From Aeromonas salmonicida subsp. salmonicida (GTDB lineage Bacteria > Pseudomonadota > Gammaproteobacteria > Enterobacterales > Aeromonadaceae): 46,353 nucleotides of DNA. Below are positions 7,515 to 17,264 of the stretch, piece by piece. Where the stretch lies: positions 1-46,353 of the forward strand of contig NZ_LSGW01000086.1 in the NCBI RefSeq assembly GCF_001643305.1. The letters are read 5' to 3'. The position numbers and the translations under genes are program-made. How positions within the stretch are numbered: position 1 is the stretch's first letter; each line of letters opens with the position of its first letter. The notes below the pieces were generated by a model. The model did no database searches. It was given only the letters and a program-made list of their open reading frames with translations, and was not told the origin of the DNA.

Positions 7515-9578
7515 TCACTCCCCCAACCTCTCCGCCAATCCGGAATAACGCTCGGTCTTTTTCCGTACCGCTTGTGCCAGCAGGGCGCGATCGCCGTAGA
7601 GATCGAGGCACGCCTTGGCCCGGGTGATGCCGGTATAGACCAGCTCGCGGGTCAAAAGCGGGCTAGGGCTGTCGGGCAGCACCAGCACTGTATGGGCAAA
7701 CTCCGAGCCCTGGGATTTGTGGATGGTCATGGCGTAGACAGTCTCGTGAGGTGGCAGGCGGCTGGGCAAGAGTGCCCGCAGGGTGCCATCCGGCTGCTCA
7801 AACCATACCTTGAGGCGACCAGTTTCATCGGGCAGACAGAGCCCCATATCGCCGTTGTAGAGGCCAACCCCGTGGTCGTTGCGCACCACCATCACAGGGC
7901 GACCGGCATACCAGTCACCGTCGCGGGCGATCAGCCCGGCCCGTGACAGGGCCAGTTCGAGGCGCTCGTTAAGACCCAACACCCCGAACGGGCCATCGCG
8001 CAGGGCGCAGAGGATCTGGAAGCTGTTGAATGCCTTGAACACGGTCGCGGGCTCCTCCCCTGCGCGGGCCGCCTTAAGATAAGCGCCGTAACCGGCCACC
8101 CCCTGGGCAATCAGGGCGTTGTAAGCCTCCCCGACCCAGGGGTGCAGGCTGATATCGGCAAAGCCCATACCCCAGACTGATTCCACCGCAGTGGCATCGC
8201 CGCTGTTGCAGGCGCGCGCCAGCTGGCCGATGCCGGAGTGCTGATCAAAGCGCCAGCTCTTGGCCAGCAGGCAGAGGCTGTCACGCACCGGTGCCCCCGC
8301 TGGTGTGCCCTGCAAGCGGTAGCCGGTCTGGCGGGAGAGCCAATCCGCCTGCGCGGGGCTGATGCCCTGTTCGATAAAGCTGCAGATATCGCCGAGCACG
8401 GCCCCCGCCTCCACCGAGGCGAGCTGATCCTTGTCGCCGAGCAGGATCAGGCGGGCGTGGCTGGGCAGCGCATCGAGCAGGCGCGCCATCATGGGCAGGT
8501 CGACCATGGAGGCCTCATCCACCACCAGCAAGTCGAGGTGCAGCGGGTTGCCTGCGTGGTGGCGGAACTGGCTGCGCCCCGGGATCACACCGAGCAGCCG
8601 GTGCAAGGTGCCCGCTTCGGTGGGGATGGCTTCCACCCACTCGGGGGGCAAGTCCAGCGCCTGCAGGGCAGAGCCGATACTCTCGGTGAGACGCGCCGCC
8701 GCCTTGCCGGTGGGGGCCACCAGCCGGATCGCCGGGGCCTTGCCCGCTTGCAGGCCGGTCTCCACCAGAATGGCGAGCAGTTTGGCCACAGTCGTGGTCT
8801 TGCCGGTGCCGGGGCCGCCGGAGATCACGGCAAAGGGGCGCGCCGCCGCGGTAGCCGCCGCCAGCTTCTGGCCGTTGCAACAGAGCGCCTCGGGCACCAG
8901 CGCATCCAGCTGGTCAAGATCGCTCGCCGCCTGCGCGCTGGCCAACAGCCCTTCGATGGCGGGCCAATCCACTTCGCTCGGGAACACCAGGTCGAGATAC
9001 TTCTCGATAAAGTGGCGGGCCGAGAAGTCGGGGGCTAGGCGGGCTTTCAGCAGCGCCCCGAACACCAGCCCGTAGTCGCGGGCAAACAGCCGCGACAGGG
9101 CCGGGGCTATCTCCGGCCATTCGGCTCTTTCACTCAAGGCTCGCAGATGGCGGGCCACCCCCTGTTCGTGATCGTGGTAGCGGGTGAGGTAGAGCCGCCC
9201 GTGCCACAGCCGCAGCGGCCAGCGCGGAGCGAGCCCGTCATCCTGCTCGGTACCAACGAGCGGGCTTGCCGCAAACAGGGCGGGCCAGCGGGCAGGATCC
9301 GCCAGATCAGCCAGCAGATCCCTACTCTGCTGGGGATCCAGCCCGAACGGGCGCAATGATCCGGCAGCCAGCATCTCAAGCTGCAGGCAGACGTGGCCGC
9401 GCCCCAGCTCGAAGCAGGTGAGCGCCGCCCCCAACACCAGCTCGGGGCTGCCGCCAAGATCGGCCACCAGCTTGGCAAATTGCAGATCCAGCTGGCGGAT
9501 ACGCCCCGCCAGCGCCAGTGCTTTCAACCGTTCGATCATGATGGTGCTGGTCGCCGTGCTGATCATGGTGTCGCTCAT
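7515..9578 (-). CDS. recD: Exodeoxyribonuclease V alpha subunit RecD
   Basis: This 687-residue protein is the fast 5'-3' superfamily 1 helicase of RecBCD, which resects double-strand breaks and degrades foreign linear DNA. The Walker A motif is in FAVISGGPGTGKTTTVAKLL, Walker B in LLVVDEASMVDLPMM, and the C-terminal helicase motifs include MTIHKSQGSEFAHTVLVLP and YTGITRAKACLDLYGD. The N-terminal region (1-about 200) is the RecB-interaction domain. The protein is longer than E. coli RecD (about 608 residues). The start overlaps the recB stop as ATGA, implying translational coupling; the operon order is recC, recB, recD. Confidence 0.97.
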   Translation of the reverse strand: MSDTMISTATSTIMIERLKALALAGRIRQLDLQFAKLVADLGGSPELVLGAALTCFELGRGHVCLQLEMLAAGSLRPFGLDPQQSRDLLADLADPARWPALFAASPLVGTEQDDGLAPRWPLRLWHGRLYLTRYHDHEQGVARHLRALSERAEWPEIAPALSRLFARDYGLVFGALLKARLAPDFSARHFIEKYLDLVFPSEVDWPAIEGLLASAQAASDLDQLDALVPEALCCNGQKLAAATAAARPFAVISGGPGTGKTTTVAKLLAILVETGLQAGKAPAIRLVAPTGKAAARLTESIGSALQALDLPPEWVEAIPTEAGTLHRLLGVIPGRSQFRHHAGNPLHLDLLVVDEASMVDLPMMARLLDALPSHARLILLGDKDQLASVEAGAVLGDICSFIEQGISPAQADWLSRQTGYRLQGTPAGAPVRDSLCLLAKSWRFDQHSGIGQLARACNSGDATAVESVWGMGFADISLHPWVGEAYNALIAQGVAGYGAYLKAARAGEEPATVFKAFNSFQILCALRDGPFGVLGLNERLELALSRAGLIARDGDWYAGRPVMVVRNDHGVGLYNGDMGLCLPDETGRLKVWFEQPDGTLRALLPSRLPPHETVYAMTIHKSQGSEFAHTVLVLPDSPSPLLTRELVYTGITRAKACLDLYGDRALLAQAVRKKTERYSGLAERLGE

Positions 9579-12500
9579 GCCTCTACCTCGTTCAATGGGT
9601 GGGATCCCGCTGCTGGCGACTCACTGCCTGCGCTAAACAACCGATCCAGCCCCAACACCAGTTCACGGCTCGGGCGGGTATGGAAAATGCCCCCCTGCGG
9701 CATGCCGCGCAGGAACAGATAGAAGACACCGCCAAAATGCTGCTCGAAGTCGTAGCCCGGCAGGCGCAGGGTGAGCAGCCGGTGCAGCGCCAGCGAGTAG
9801 AGCAGGTATTGCAGGTCGTAGCGATGCTCGGCCATGGCCCGCTCCAGCGCCGGTCGGCTGTAATCGGCCGGGCTCATGCCGAGGTGGTTTGATTTGTAGT
9901 CGAGCAGATACCAGCGCCCCTGCCACTCGAACACCAGATCGATAAAGCCCTTGAGCATCCCCTGCACTGTGGCAAAGCTCAGCGGCTTGTTGCCCCGCGA
10001 CAGCGGGTCGTGCTGCTGGCAAAGCGCGGTCAGCGCCGGCGCCGTCACTCGCCCCATGGGCAGGAAGAACTCCAGCTCCACCTGTTTACGCTCGGGCGCC
10101 AGATCCCGCAGTCGCACCGGCTCGCCAAAGCCTGTTTCAAGCGGGGTATCGAGCACAGCCTCCACCTGCTGTTGCAGCACGGGCGCCCAGTCCTCGTCGA
10201 AGCCATCCTGCGCCAGCAGGGCAGCGATATGGTGTGACAGCGACTCGCCAGCGGCACTCTGAAAATCGATGGTCTCGAACAGGCTGTGGAGCAGGGTGCC
10301 GGGACGCGCCCCCTTCGGGAAGGTGAAGATGGAGGGCTCAGGCGCTGCCACCTCCCCCGACTCGGCCAGCAAGGCAGCCGCGCTCGCCGACTCTGTGGCT
10401 ACCTCGTCATCGAAGCCGGGATTGGCGAGCACCCCCTTGCTGTGACCATTTCCTTGCGCCGCCAGACCCGAGTAGGAGCTGATCCACCAGTCCCGCTCAA
10501 GGGAGCTGGTAAAGTGGCGCACCTGCGGCTCGCCAAGCTGCTCCTGCTCCACTGGCAGCGGGGCGGGACGGGTGAGCGAGGGCTCACCGACAGCCACCCC
10601 GGGCAGCGCCTGCGACAGCTCGGTCAAAGCGGTCGCCAGGGTTTCGGCATCTCCCTCTTCGCCCTTTTGCAGCAGATAGCCGATGGCGGTGTGGTGCAGG
10701 TCTGTCTTCTCCGACTTGCCGTTACCGGCCCGCACCGGTGCCAGCCCCAGCCAGGTGGCGTAGACGCCCCGGGTCAGCGCCACGTAGAGCAGTCGCAAGT
10801 CTTCGGCGAGGCGCTCCTTGTCCGCTTCGGCAAGCGACGAGTCGGCGCCGGTCAGGTCGAGAATGGTGCGATTGCCCGCTTCATCCGCCTCGTGATAGAG
10901 CGGGGTCTCGGCGGTTCTGTGGCTGCAGATAAAGGGCAGGAACACCAGCGGGTACTCCAGCCCCTTGGATTTGTGGATGGTGACTATCTGCACCAATTTG
11001 CGCTCGGATTCGAGGCGCAGTACCTGTTCCGCATCCTGGCCGCTCGGGCGGCTCACCGCCTCCCCCAGCCAGCGCAGCAGGGCATATTCCCCATCCAGCT
11101 CGCTGCTCACCTGTTGCAGCAGCTCAGCCAGATGAAGGAAGTTGGTCAGCCGCCGCTCCCCATAGGGGCTCGCCAGCAGGGAGGAAGCGAGATTGCGCCT
11201 GTGCAGCAGGGCCCGCAACATGGCCAGCACGCCGCGGCGGTGCCAGATCTTGCGGTACTCCATAAACTCCTGCACTGCGCTCTCCCACGCCCGCTCGTCC
11301 GAGGCTAGCGCATCGAGCGCTTTGGCATCCAGATCGAACAGCCCGGTGGCGAGCGCCGCCCGCAAGCTGCGCTCTTCGCTCGGGTTCTGGCAGGCGTGCA
11401 AAATCAGCAAAATCTCCCGCGCCTCCACCTGCTCCAGCACGCTCTCGCGGTTCGACAGATAGACGGAGGCGATGGCGAGCCGCGCCAGCTCCTGCTGCAC
11501 CAGCTTGCCCTCGGCACCGGTACGCACCAGCACGGCGATATCTCCGGCCTTCACCGCCTGATCGCCTATCTGCGCCTTGCCCTCACGGGCCAGGGTCAGC
11601 AGACGGTGGATCTCGGCGGCGGTAGCGCGCGCCATCTTGCTCTGGTAATCCCCCCGATTGAAGGTGGGCTGACCCGCCAGCTGCCAGCAATGGAGCACAG
11701 GTGCGGTGGCGCCATCGAGAACAAGCGCCTTGCTCTTGCCCTGCGCCTCCACCGGCAGGAAGGGGATATCCGCTTCGTAGATAAAGGGATCCTTGGCCCG
11801 CTCAAACAGGCCGTTGACCGCGCCGACCAGCGCACTGCTGGAGCGCCAGTTACGCCCCAGGGTGTAGTGGGCGCTCACATTTCGCCGCGCCTGAATGTAG
11901 GTAAAGATGTCGGCGCCGCGAAAACCGTAGATGGCCTGTTTGGGGTCACCGATCATCAAGAGTGCCGTGTCTTTGTGACCGCCGTAAAGACGGTGGAAGA
12001 TGCGGTACTGCTGGGGGTCGGTATCCTGAAATTCATCGATCATCGCCACCCGATAGGTGGCGCGAATGCGATCGCAGAGCCGCTCGCCCAGGCTGGAGCC
12101 GAGGGCCCCGTCGAGATCCTTGAGCAGGTCATCGAACGAGAGCTGATGAGCCTGCCGCTTGCTGGCCTGCATCCGGCTGCGCACCACCCTGGCCGCCCGT
12201 TGCAGGATCAGATCACGAATACCGGGGCGGCTCGCCAGCAGTTCGTCGATCTCGCTGAACAGCGGCAGGGTTGGTAACGCCTTCCCCTTGCTCAGCTTGG
12301 CCTCCAATGCTTCCTGGCCGAAGCGCTCGAGATCCTTGGGCAGGGTATAACCGCTGGTCGGATCCTGTGCCCAGTCCCCGATCTTGGCGAGCCAGCCTTC
12401 GTAGTTCTTGCCGGTATAGAGCTTGATTTGCCCCTCTGTCTGGCGGCGGATCTCGTCCCCTTGCGCCAGCCAGCCATTTTTCACCGCCTCGATACGGGCC

Positions 12501-13195
12501 ATGGCCGCCTGATGACGAGCGGCCAGGGTCTCATCCCCCAGCGCAGGCAGTATCTCCAGCTCGCTGTTGTCGAGCCAGCTGCTCATCTCCCGCAGCAGGG
12601 CGGCGGGGCTAGGCCAGAGCGCGCGCACCGAGCTGGCGAGGGTTTTATCCACTGGATAGAACTCGGCGCGCCAGTAGTCGCTCACCGCCTGCAGCCTTAG
12701 CTGGCTGTCGTCGGTGAGAAATTCGGTTTCAAAGAGGGCGCCCGACTCGAAGGCATTCTGCGTCAGCATCCGCTGGCAGAAGCCGTGGATGGTAAAAACA
12801 GCCGCCTCGTCCATCTGCCGTTCGGCGGCCAGCAGGCGACGGGCCGCCAGTTCGTGATCCTCCACCTCTTCAAGCAGCTGGGTCAGCAGCACATCCTTGC
12901 TCTCACCACGCAAAAACGCGAGGCGCGCCTCGTGGATGCGGGCGCGGATCCGCCCGCGCAGCTCGGCGGTGGCCGCCTCGGTAAAGGTCACCACCAGGAT
13001 CTCGGTCACAGAGAGCGGCCGTTCGTGGGCGCTGGGCTGACCGGCATCCGCCCCCTCTTCGATAAGCGGGCCGTGCCCCAACAGCAACCGCAGGTAGAGA
13101 CCGGCTATGGTGTAGGTCTTGCCGGTACCGGCAGAGGCTTCGATCAGTCGTTCACCGTGGAGGGGAAAGCGCAGGGTATTGAGCGGGTTAGCCAT
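9575..13195 (-). CDS. recB: Exodeoxyribonuclease V beta subunit RecB
   Basis: This 1206-residue protein combines a 3'-5' superfamily 1A helicase with the nuclease that acts before and after Chi and loads RecA. The start reads LRFPLHGERLIEASAGTGKT, which contains Walker A. Other helicase motifs are VTFTEAATAELRGRIR, AMIDEFQDTDPQQYRIF, LLMIGDPKQAIYGFRGADIF, VTIHKSKGLEYPLVFLP and LLYVALTRGVYATWLG. The C-terminal RecB nuclease core shows YLLDYKSNHLG, which holds the catalytic Asp and Lys. The length matches E. coli RecB (1180). It overlaps recC by one base (TAATG) and recD by four. Confidence 0.97.
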   Translation of the reverse strand: MANPLNTLRFPLHGERLIEASAGTGKTYTIAGLYLRLLLGHGPLIEEGADAGQPSAHERPLSVTEILVVTFTEAATAELRGRIRARIHEARLAFLRGESKDVLLTQLLEEVEDHELAARRLLAAERQMDEAAVFTIHGFCQRMLTQNAFESGALFETEFLTDDSQLRLQAVSDYWRAEFYPVDKTLASSVRALWPSPAALLREMSSWLDNSELEILPALGDETLAARHQAAMARIEAVKNGWLAQGDEIRRQTEGQIKLYTGKNYEGWLAKIGDWAQDPTSGYTLPKDLERFGQEALEAKLSKGKALPTLPLFSEIDELLASRPGIRDLILQRAARVVRSRMQASKRQAHQLSFDDLLKDLDGALGSSLGERLCDRIRATYRVAMIDEFQDTDPQQYRIFHRLYGGHKDTALLMIGDPKQAIYGFRGADIFTYIQARRNVSAHYTLGRNWRSSSALVGAVNGLFERAKDPFIYEADIPFLPVEAQGKSKALVLDGATAPVLHCWQLAGQPTFNRGDYQSKMARATAAEIHRLLTLAREGKAQIGDQAVKAGDIAVLVRTGAEGKLVQQELARLAIASVYLSNRESVLEQVEAREILLILHACQNPSEERSLRAALATGLFDLDAKALDALASDERAWESAVQEFMEYRKIWHRRGVLAMLRALLHRRNLASSLLASPYGERRLTNFLHLAELLQQVSSELDGEYALLRWLGEAVSRPSGQDAEQVLRLESERKLVQIVTIHKSKGLEYPLVFLPFICSHRTAETPLYHEADEAGNRTILDLTGADSSLAEADKERLAEDLRLLYVALTRGVYATWLGLAPVRAGNGKSEKTDLHHTAIGYLLQKGEEGDAETLATALTELSQALPGVAVGEPSLTRPAPLPVEQEQLGEPQVRHFTSSLERDWWISSYSGLAAQGNGHSKGVLANPGFDDEVATESASAAALLAESGEVAAPEPSIFTFPKGARPGTLLHSLFETIDFQSAAGESLSHHIAALLAQDGFDEDWAPVLQQQVEAVLDTPLETGFGEPVRLRDLAPERKQVELEFFLPMGRVTAPALTALCQQHDPLSRGNKPLSFATVQGMLKGFIDLVFEWQGRWYLLDYKSNHLGMSPADYSRPALERAMAEHRYDLQYLLYSLALHRLLTLRLPGYDFEQHFGGVFYLFLRGMPQGGIFHTRPSRELVLGLDRLFSAGSESPAAGSHPLNEVEA

Positions 13196-16100
13196 TATTT
13201 CAGCTCCTCCAGGGTCTTGAGCAGCGGGGGCAGGTGCTCGCGGGCCAGCGCCTGCAACTGGCTCAGCACGGCTTCATCCAGTTCGGGGAAACAGCGGGCA
13301 ACGTAAACATCCTGCCCCTCACCGGTCACCATCCAGCCGCCGTTGAAACGGGTGAGGGCCGCCTTGTCGGCGGCATCCGGTTTGTCGGGCTCCTTCTCCA
13401 TCGCCTTGAGCCAATCCCAGGCCGTGTTGGGGAAAAACGGCAGCGGTCGCTTCATCCCCTGCGCCCAGAGCGCCACCAGCGCCGCCAACTTGGGCCTTGC
13501 CTCGTCGGCCGAGAGCTTGGGCAGCCGCAGACTCTGTTTGGCATCGAACAGCAGGGTGTCACCGGGGGCACAGCTCAGGGAGAGGCAGAGGTGCTGGATC
13601 CAGCCCAGCAGCAGATCCTTGCCGTTGAAGCTGCCGGGTTTCACCACCAGCAAGCGCCCCTTCTGGGTGTCGATCCACCCTTGCAGCTGGCCCTGGGCCA
13701 GGGAAATATCGATCTCCACCGCCTGTTTTTCACTGACCCAGGGGCGCAGGCGCTCCGCCAGCTTGCCCATCTCGGCGTCCAGATCGTCCAGCAGCAGGCT
13801 GCCGAACCAGCCTTGGGGCAGCAGGCCGGTGAGCTGCAACCGCTCACGCCGCACCGCACTGTCACCCTCGGCCAGATGGGAATCGAGCAGCAGGGCCTTG
13901 AGCTGGTAGTGTTGCAGACCGTCCAGCTCGAATGGCTCGCTGTCCTCGATATTGGCTTCGTTGAGTTCAAACCACACCTTGAGGCGGCGGTTGAGGAAAT
14001 ACTTGGCGGGCTGGCGATAGAAGCGCAGCAGCTCCGCCAGCTCCAGCCCCTGCTCTCTCCCCCATTCGGGCGGCAATGGCAGCTCGCCACTCTGGAAGTT
14101 GGCGGCACCACGCACCGGGTTAAGGGCGGGCAGCCAGTCGGCGGCATAGGTAAAGAGGCGGGACTCTGCTTCCGGATAGAAGTAGCTGCGGCTGTAGGGG
14201 GTGAGCGGGTGCTCGACCACCAGGTGCTTGAGCAGCCGCTCGCCGGAGGCCTCGTCGTCGAGACGCTCATCCCCCGCCAGCACAAAGCCCTGGCGTACAT
14301 AGTCGATCAGCTCCGCCAGCAAGACGGACGGCACCTTGTCGCTGTTGTCCTGGGCGCTGAAGCCCTGATAGCTGATATAGAGCCCCTGCTGGGCGCTGAG
14401 CAGCGCCTCCAGGAAGAGGTAGCGGTCATCATCGCGGCGCGAGCGATCCCCGCGCCGCGACGCCACCGCCATCAAATCGAACCCCATGGGGGCCAGGGTG
14501 CGCGGGTAGACGCCGTCGTTCATGCCGAGCAGGCAGACCTGCTTGAAGGGGATGGAGCGCATCGGCATCAGGGTACAGAAGTTAACCTGACCAGCGAGGA
14601 AGCGCTGGCTGGAGCGGGACTCCCCCAATACCTTGCCGAGGTAATCTTGCAGCAGGTCGGCGGTGATGGGTTGATCGAAGCGAGCCTCGCCAAGCTGGGT
14701 TTGCCAGTCGGCCAGCTGGCTGCGGATCAGTTGCAGCAGGCGCTCTTCTTCCTCGTCGGCCAGATAGAAGCGATCCAGCAAATCAAGGAGGCAGGCTGAC
14801 CACTCGGGCAGGCTCTGCTCACGCTGCAAACGGGGCAGAAACTCCGCCAGTGAGTCGACAAACCAGGCCAGCTTGCCAAGGGCCAGGCCCTGCTGACCTT
14901 CGATCTCGGCATAGGGCAATATGCTGGCCACAGCGCCCTGCTGCCCTGCACCATGATCGGCGCAGAACGACATGCCCGCTACCGGCTCCCCATCCCCCAT
15001 GGCAAAGCCCAGCAACATGCGGCGCAGGCCGAACAACCAGCTGTTGCCGGACATGCGCGGCAGCTCAAAGCGCTCCGGGTAGGCATCATCCAGCCCCCAG
15101 CGGATGCCGGTCTCCTGCACCCAGACCCGCAACTGGTTGAACTCGTCGTCATCCAGCTCGAAGCGGCGCAGCACGGCGGGCACCTCGAGAATGGCGAGCA
15201 GCTCACCGGCGCCGAGGCGGGCGCTCGGCAGATGCAACAGGGCGAGGAAGCTTTGCAGCAGCGGGCTCTCCTGACTGGCGGCTCTGTCCGATACCGCGAA
15301 GGGGATCTGGCCCCGCGCCCCAAACACGGCCTGAATGTAAGGGCCATAGCTGTTCACGTCCGGCATCATCACCACAACGTCTTTCGGGGTGAGGGACGGG
15401 TCCCGCTCGAACAGCGCCAGCAGCCGGTCGTGCAGCACTTCGAGTTCCCGCATCGGGCCGTGGCAGGCATGGATCTGCAAGGATCCATCCGCCGGATCGA
15501 TCGGGCTCTTGTGGTAGCTGCTGTCGAGATCGAACTGGCCCTCGCCCCGCGAACCCAGCTCCAGCACATCCTTCTGGATCGCGCGCAGCAGCCTGACATT
15601 GCCACTGGCGTCCACCTCGTCGATATCGACGAAGGCCTCGATTTGTGACACCTCCAGCTCCATCAGCTGGTGCAGATAGTCGCGCCCCAGCTTGCCCATG
15701 GAGGCGAGCAGCGGGTTGGCGGGGCCCTGCAGGGTGTCGAGGTCCGTGCCCGGTTTGAGCTTGTTCTCCAGCCGCGCCAGGGTTTTGCGATCGAGCAGGT
15801 CGCCCCAGTAGTAGCGGCAGGGATTGGTGACGAACAGATGCACTTCCACCTCGGGTCGGCTGCCAAGGGCCAGCAGGGCTTCCACATAGCGCGGCGGCAA
15901 CGCCGAGATGCCGAACACGAAGACCCGCTGGGGCAGCTTGCCCGGCAGATCACGGGTGCGTTGCAGCTCGTGAATAAACTCCTCGTAGAGGTTGGCTCTG
16001 TGGTAGCCGCTGGGGCTCAGTGCCAGGGTGCGGGCCACCAGCTCGCGCCACAGTTCCGGCTGCCAATCCTGACCACTCACTCCGGCCAGATCCTGGCTCT

Positions 16101-16599
16101 CTGTTCCGACCAGCCCTTCCCCCTCTTCCCAGCGAGCGATCCAGTCAGGCCGGTAAACCAGATACTGGTCGAACAGATCCGCCACCTTCTGGCAGAGCTG
16201 CCACAGTCGAACCTGTTCGGGATCCCCGGCAGGATCTTGCTCATCCCCACCGCCCAGATAGGCGGCGAGTGGTGCGAAGGCGGGACGATCCAGCAGGGCG
16301 GGCAAAATGGTCATCAGCTGCCAGCTCATGGCGCCCTTGTTGTAGGGGCTCTGACGGGGCACATCCGCCAGCACCCGGGTGAACATCTCCCAGATGAAGC
16401 TGGCGGGCAGCGGAAATTCGATATTGGCGGCGATGCCGAATGCCTTGGCCAGTTCCAGCTTGAGCCACTGGGCCATGCCAGGACTCTGCACCAGGACCTG
16501 TTCCTGCTCGAAGGGGTGAGCGAGAGGTGCCTGCCGGATGTGGTTGACCAGCAGCTCCTTGAGCAGATCCAGCTGATTGGAGTGGTAAAGGGTAAACAT
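13195..16599 (-). CDS. recC: Exodeoxyribonuclease V gamma subunit RecC
   Basis: This 1134-residue Chi-recognition subunit of RecBCD is structurally a dead helicase-nuclease that splits the DNA strands and scans the 3' strand. The ATG at 16599 is preferred: GGGAG lies six bases upstream and the product then starts MFTLYHSNQLDLLKELLV, like other RecC proteins. The open frame extends 21 codons further back without family resemblance. Recognisable blocks include VLVQSPGMAQWLKLELA, RVFVFGISALPPRYVEAL, DVVVMMPDVNSYGPYIQAVFG, and VCLLGMNDGVYPRT near residue 700. The stop overlaps the recB start. Unlike E. coli there is no ptr gene between recC and recB. Confidence 0.96.
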   Translation of the reverse strand: MFTLYHSNQLDLLKELLVNHIRQAPLAHPFEQEQVLVQSPGMAQWLKLELAKAFGIAANIEFPLPASFIWEMFTRVLADVPRQSPYNKGAMSWQLMTILPALLDRPAFAPLAAYLGGGDEQDPAGDPEQVRLWQLCQKVADLFDQYLVYRPDWIARWEEGEGLVGTESQDLAGVSGQDWQPELWRELVARTLALSPSGYHRANLYEEFIHELQRTRDLPGKLPQRVFVFGISALPPRYVEALLALGSRPEVEVHLFVTNPCRYYWGDLLDRKTLARLENKLKPGTDLDTLQGPANPLLASMGKLGRDYLHQLMELEVSQIEAFVDIDEVDASGNVRLLRAIQKDVLELGSRGEGQFDLDSSYHKSPIDPADGSLQIHACHGPMRELEVLHDRLLALFERDPSLTPKDVVVMMPDVNSYGPYIQAVFGARGQIPFAVSDRAASQESPLLQSFLALLHLPSARLGAGELLAILEVPAVLRRFELDDDEFNQLRVWVQETGIRWGLDDAYPERFELPRMSGNSWLFGLRRMLLGFAMGDGEPVAGMSFCADHGAGQQGAVASILPYAEIEGQQGLALGKLAWFVDSLAEFLPRLQREQSLPEWSACLLDLLDRFYLADEEEERLLQLIRSQLADWQTQLGEARFDQPITADLLQDYLGKVLGESRSSQRFLAGQVNFCTLMPMRSIPFKQVCLLGMNDGVYPRTLAPMGFDLMAVASRRGDRSRRDDDRYLFLEALLSAQQGLYISYQGFSAQDNSDKVPSVLLAELIDYVRQGFVLAGDERLDDEASGERLLKHLVVEHPLTPYSRSYFYPEAESRLFTYAADWLPALNPVRGAANFQSGELPLPPEWGREQGLELAELLRFYRQPAKYFLNRRLKVWFELNEANIEDSEPFELDGLQHYQLKALLLDSHLAEGDSAVRRERLQLTGLLPQGWFGSLLLDDLDAEMGKLAERLRPWVSEKQAVEIDISLAQGQLQGWIDTQKGRLLVVKPGSFNGKDLLLGWIQHLCLSLSCAPGDTLLFDAKQSLRLPKLSADEARPKLAALVALWAQGMKRPLPFFPNTAWDWLKAMEKEPDKPDAADKAALTRFNGGWMVTGEGQDVYVARCFPELDEAVLSQLQALAREHLPPLLKTLEELK

Positions 16600-16770
16600 G
16601 GACGACTCCCGCCAATTCAAACGAGGGGGTGAGCACGGAAAAAGATGAGCGATTCCCGTCACTTCACACGAAATGAGATTGTCAGGGATCGAGGGGGAAG
16701 ATGCAAAAGGCGCTTGTTGCCGCAGATCACGTCGCCATCATGCGAAGTGGAAAAGGGTCAATGGCGGGCA

Positions 16771-16798
16771 TAAAAAAGCCGGTGCAGTTGCACCGGCT
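16771..16798 (-). terminator. Terminator of the pirin-DoxX operon
   Basis: Read on the minus strand, arms AGCCGGTGCA and TGCACCGGCT (16777-16786 and 16789-16798, two-base loop) are followed by TTTTTTA. It starts about 33 bases after the DoxX stop. Confidence 0.9.
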
Positions 16799-16831
16799 AA
16801 AAGGCGTTGGAAAACTTGAACCTTCAGGGTA

Positions 16832-17224
16832 TTACCAGTTCTTGCCGAGGCGGGCATCCAGACTGAAGGCCCCTGCACCGGCCGCCGCCAGGGCCAGGAA
16901 ACCACCGGCCACCGAGACGTTCTTCATAAACATCAACATCTGCATCTGATCCGCAGGCTGATAGTGGAAAATAAAGGCGGCCATCAGGGTAAAACCGGCC
17001 AGCAATACGGCGATGCTGCGGGTAAACAGGCCCAAGACCACCGCCAGACCACCACCCAGCTCAAGCAAAATTACCAGCGGCAACATGAACCCGGGCACGC
17101 CCATGGCTTCCATATAACCCTGAGTACCGGCATAACCGCCGATCTTGCTCCAGCCTGCCATCACAAACATCAGCGCCAGCAGTACACGACCCACCAGCAG
17201 TGCCATATCTTTCATCTTGTCCAT
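16832..17224 (-). CDS. DoxX-family inner-membrane protein
   Basis: The 130-residue protein has four hydrophobic helices: LLVGRVLLALMFVMAGWSKI, LPLVILLELGGGLAVVLGLF, IAVLLAGFTLMAAFIFHY and VAGGFLALAAAGAGAF. This is the DoxX/YphA layout, with the family-typical AGWSKIGG after helix one and FMKNVSVAGGFL before helix four. DoxX-like proteins are linked to redox or quinone/thiosulfate chemistry in some bacteria, but the role here is unknown. The ATG has GAGGAA upstream. It follows the pirin gene by 40 bases and is probably co-transcribed with it; this pairing under a LysR regulator is common. Confidence 0.88.
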   Translation of the reverse strand: MDKMKDMALLVGRVLLALMFVMAGWSKIGGYAGTQGYMEAMGVPGFMLPLVILLELGGGLAVVLGLFTRSIAVLLAGFTLMAAFIFHYQPADQMQMLMFMKNVSVAGGFLALAAAGAGAFSLDARLGKNW

Positions 17225-17264
17225 TTCAAATTCCTCGTTTTACGTCAAATCACCGCTGACTGCT

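Noticed and set aside
8238..16632. Many long open frames opposite and within recB, recC and recD
   Set aside because: They are frame shadows in G+C-rich coding DNA; their translations are low-complexity and lack family motifs, while the minus-strand genes carry all expected helicase and nuclease motifs.
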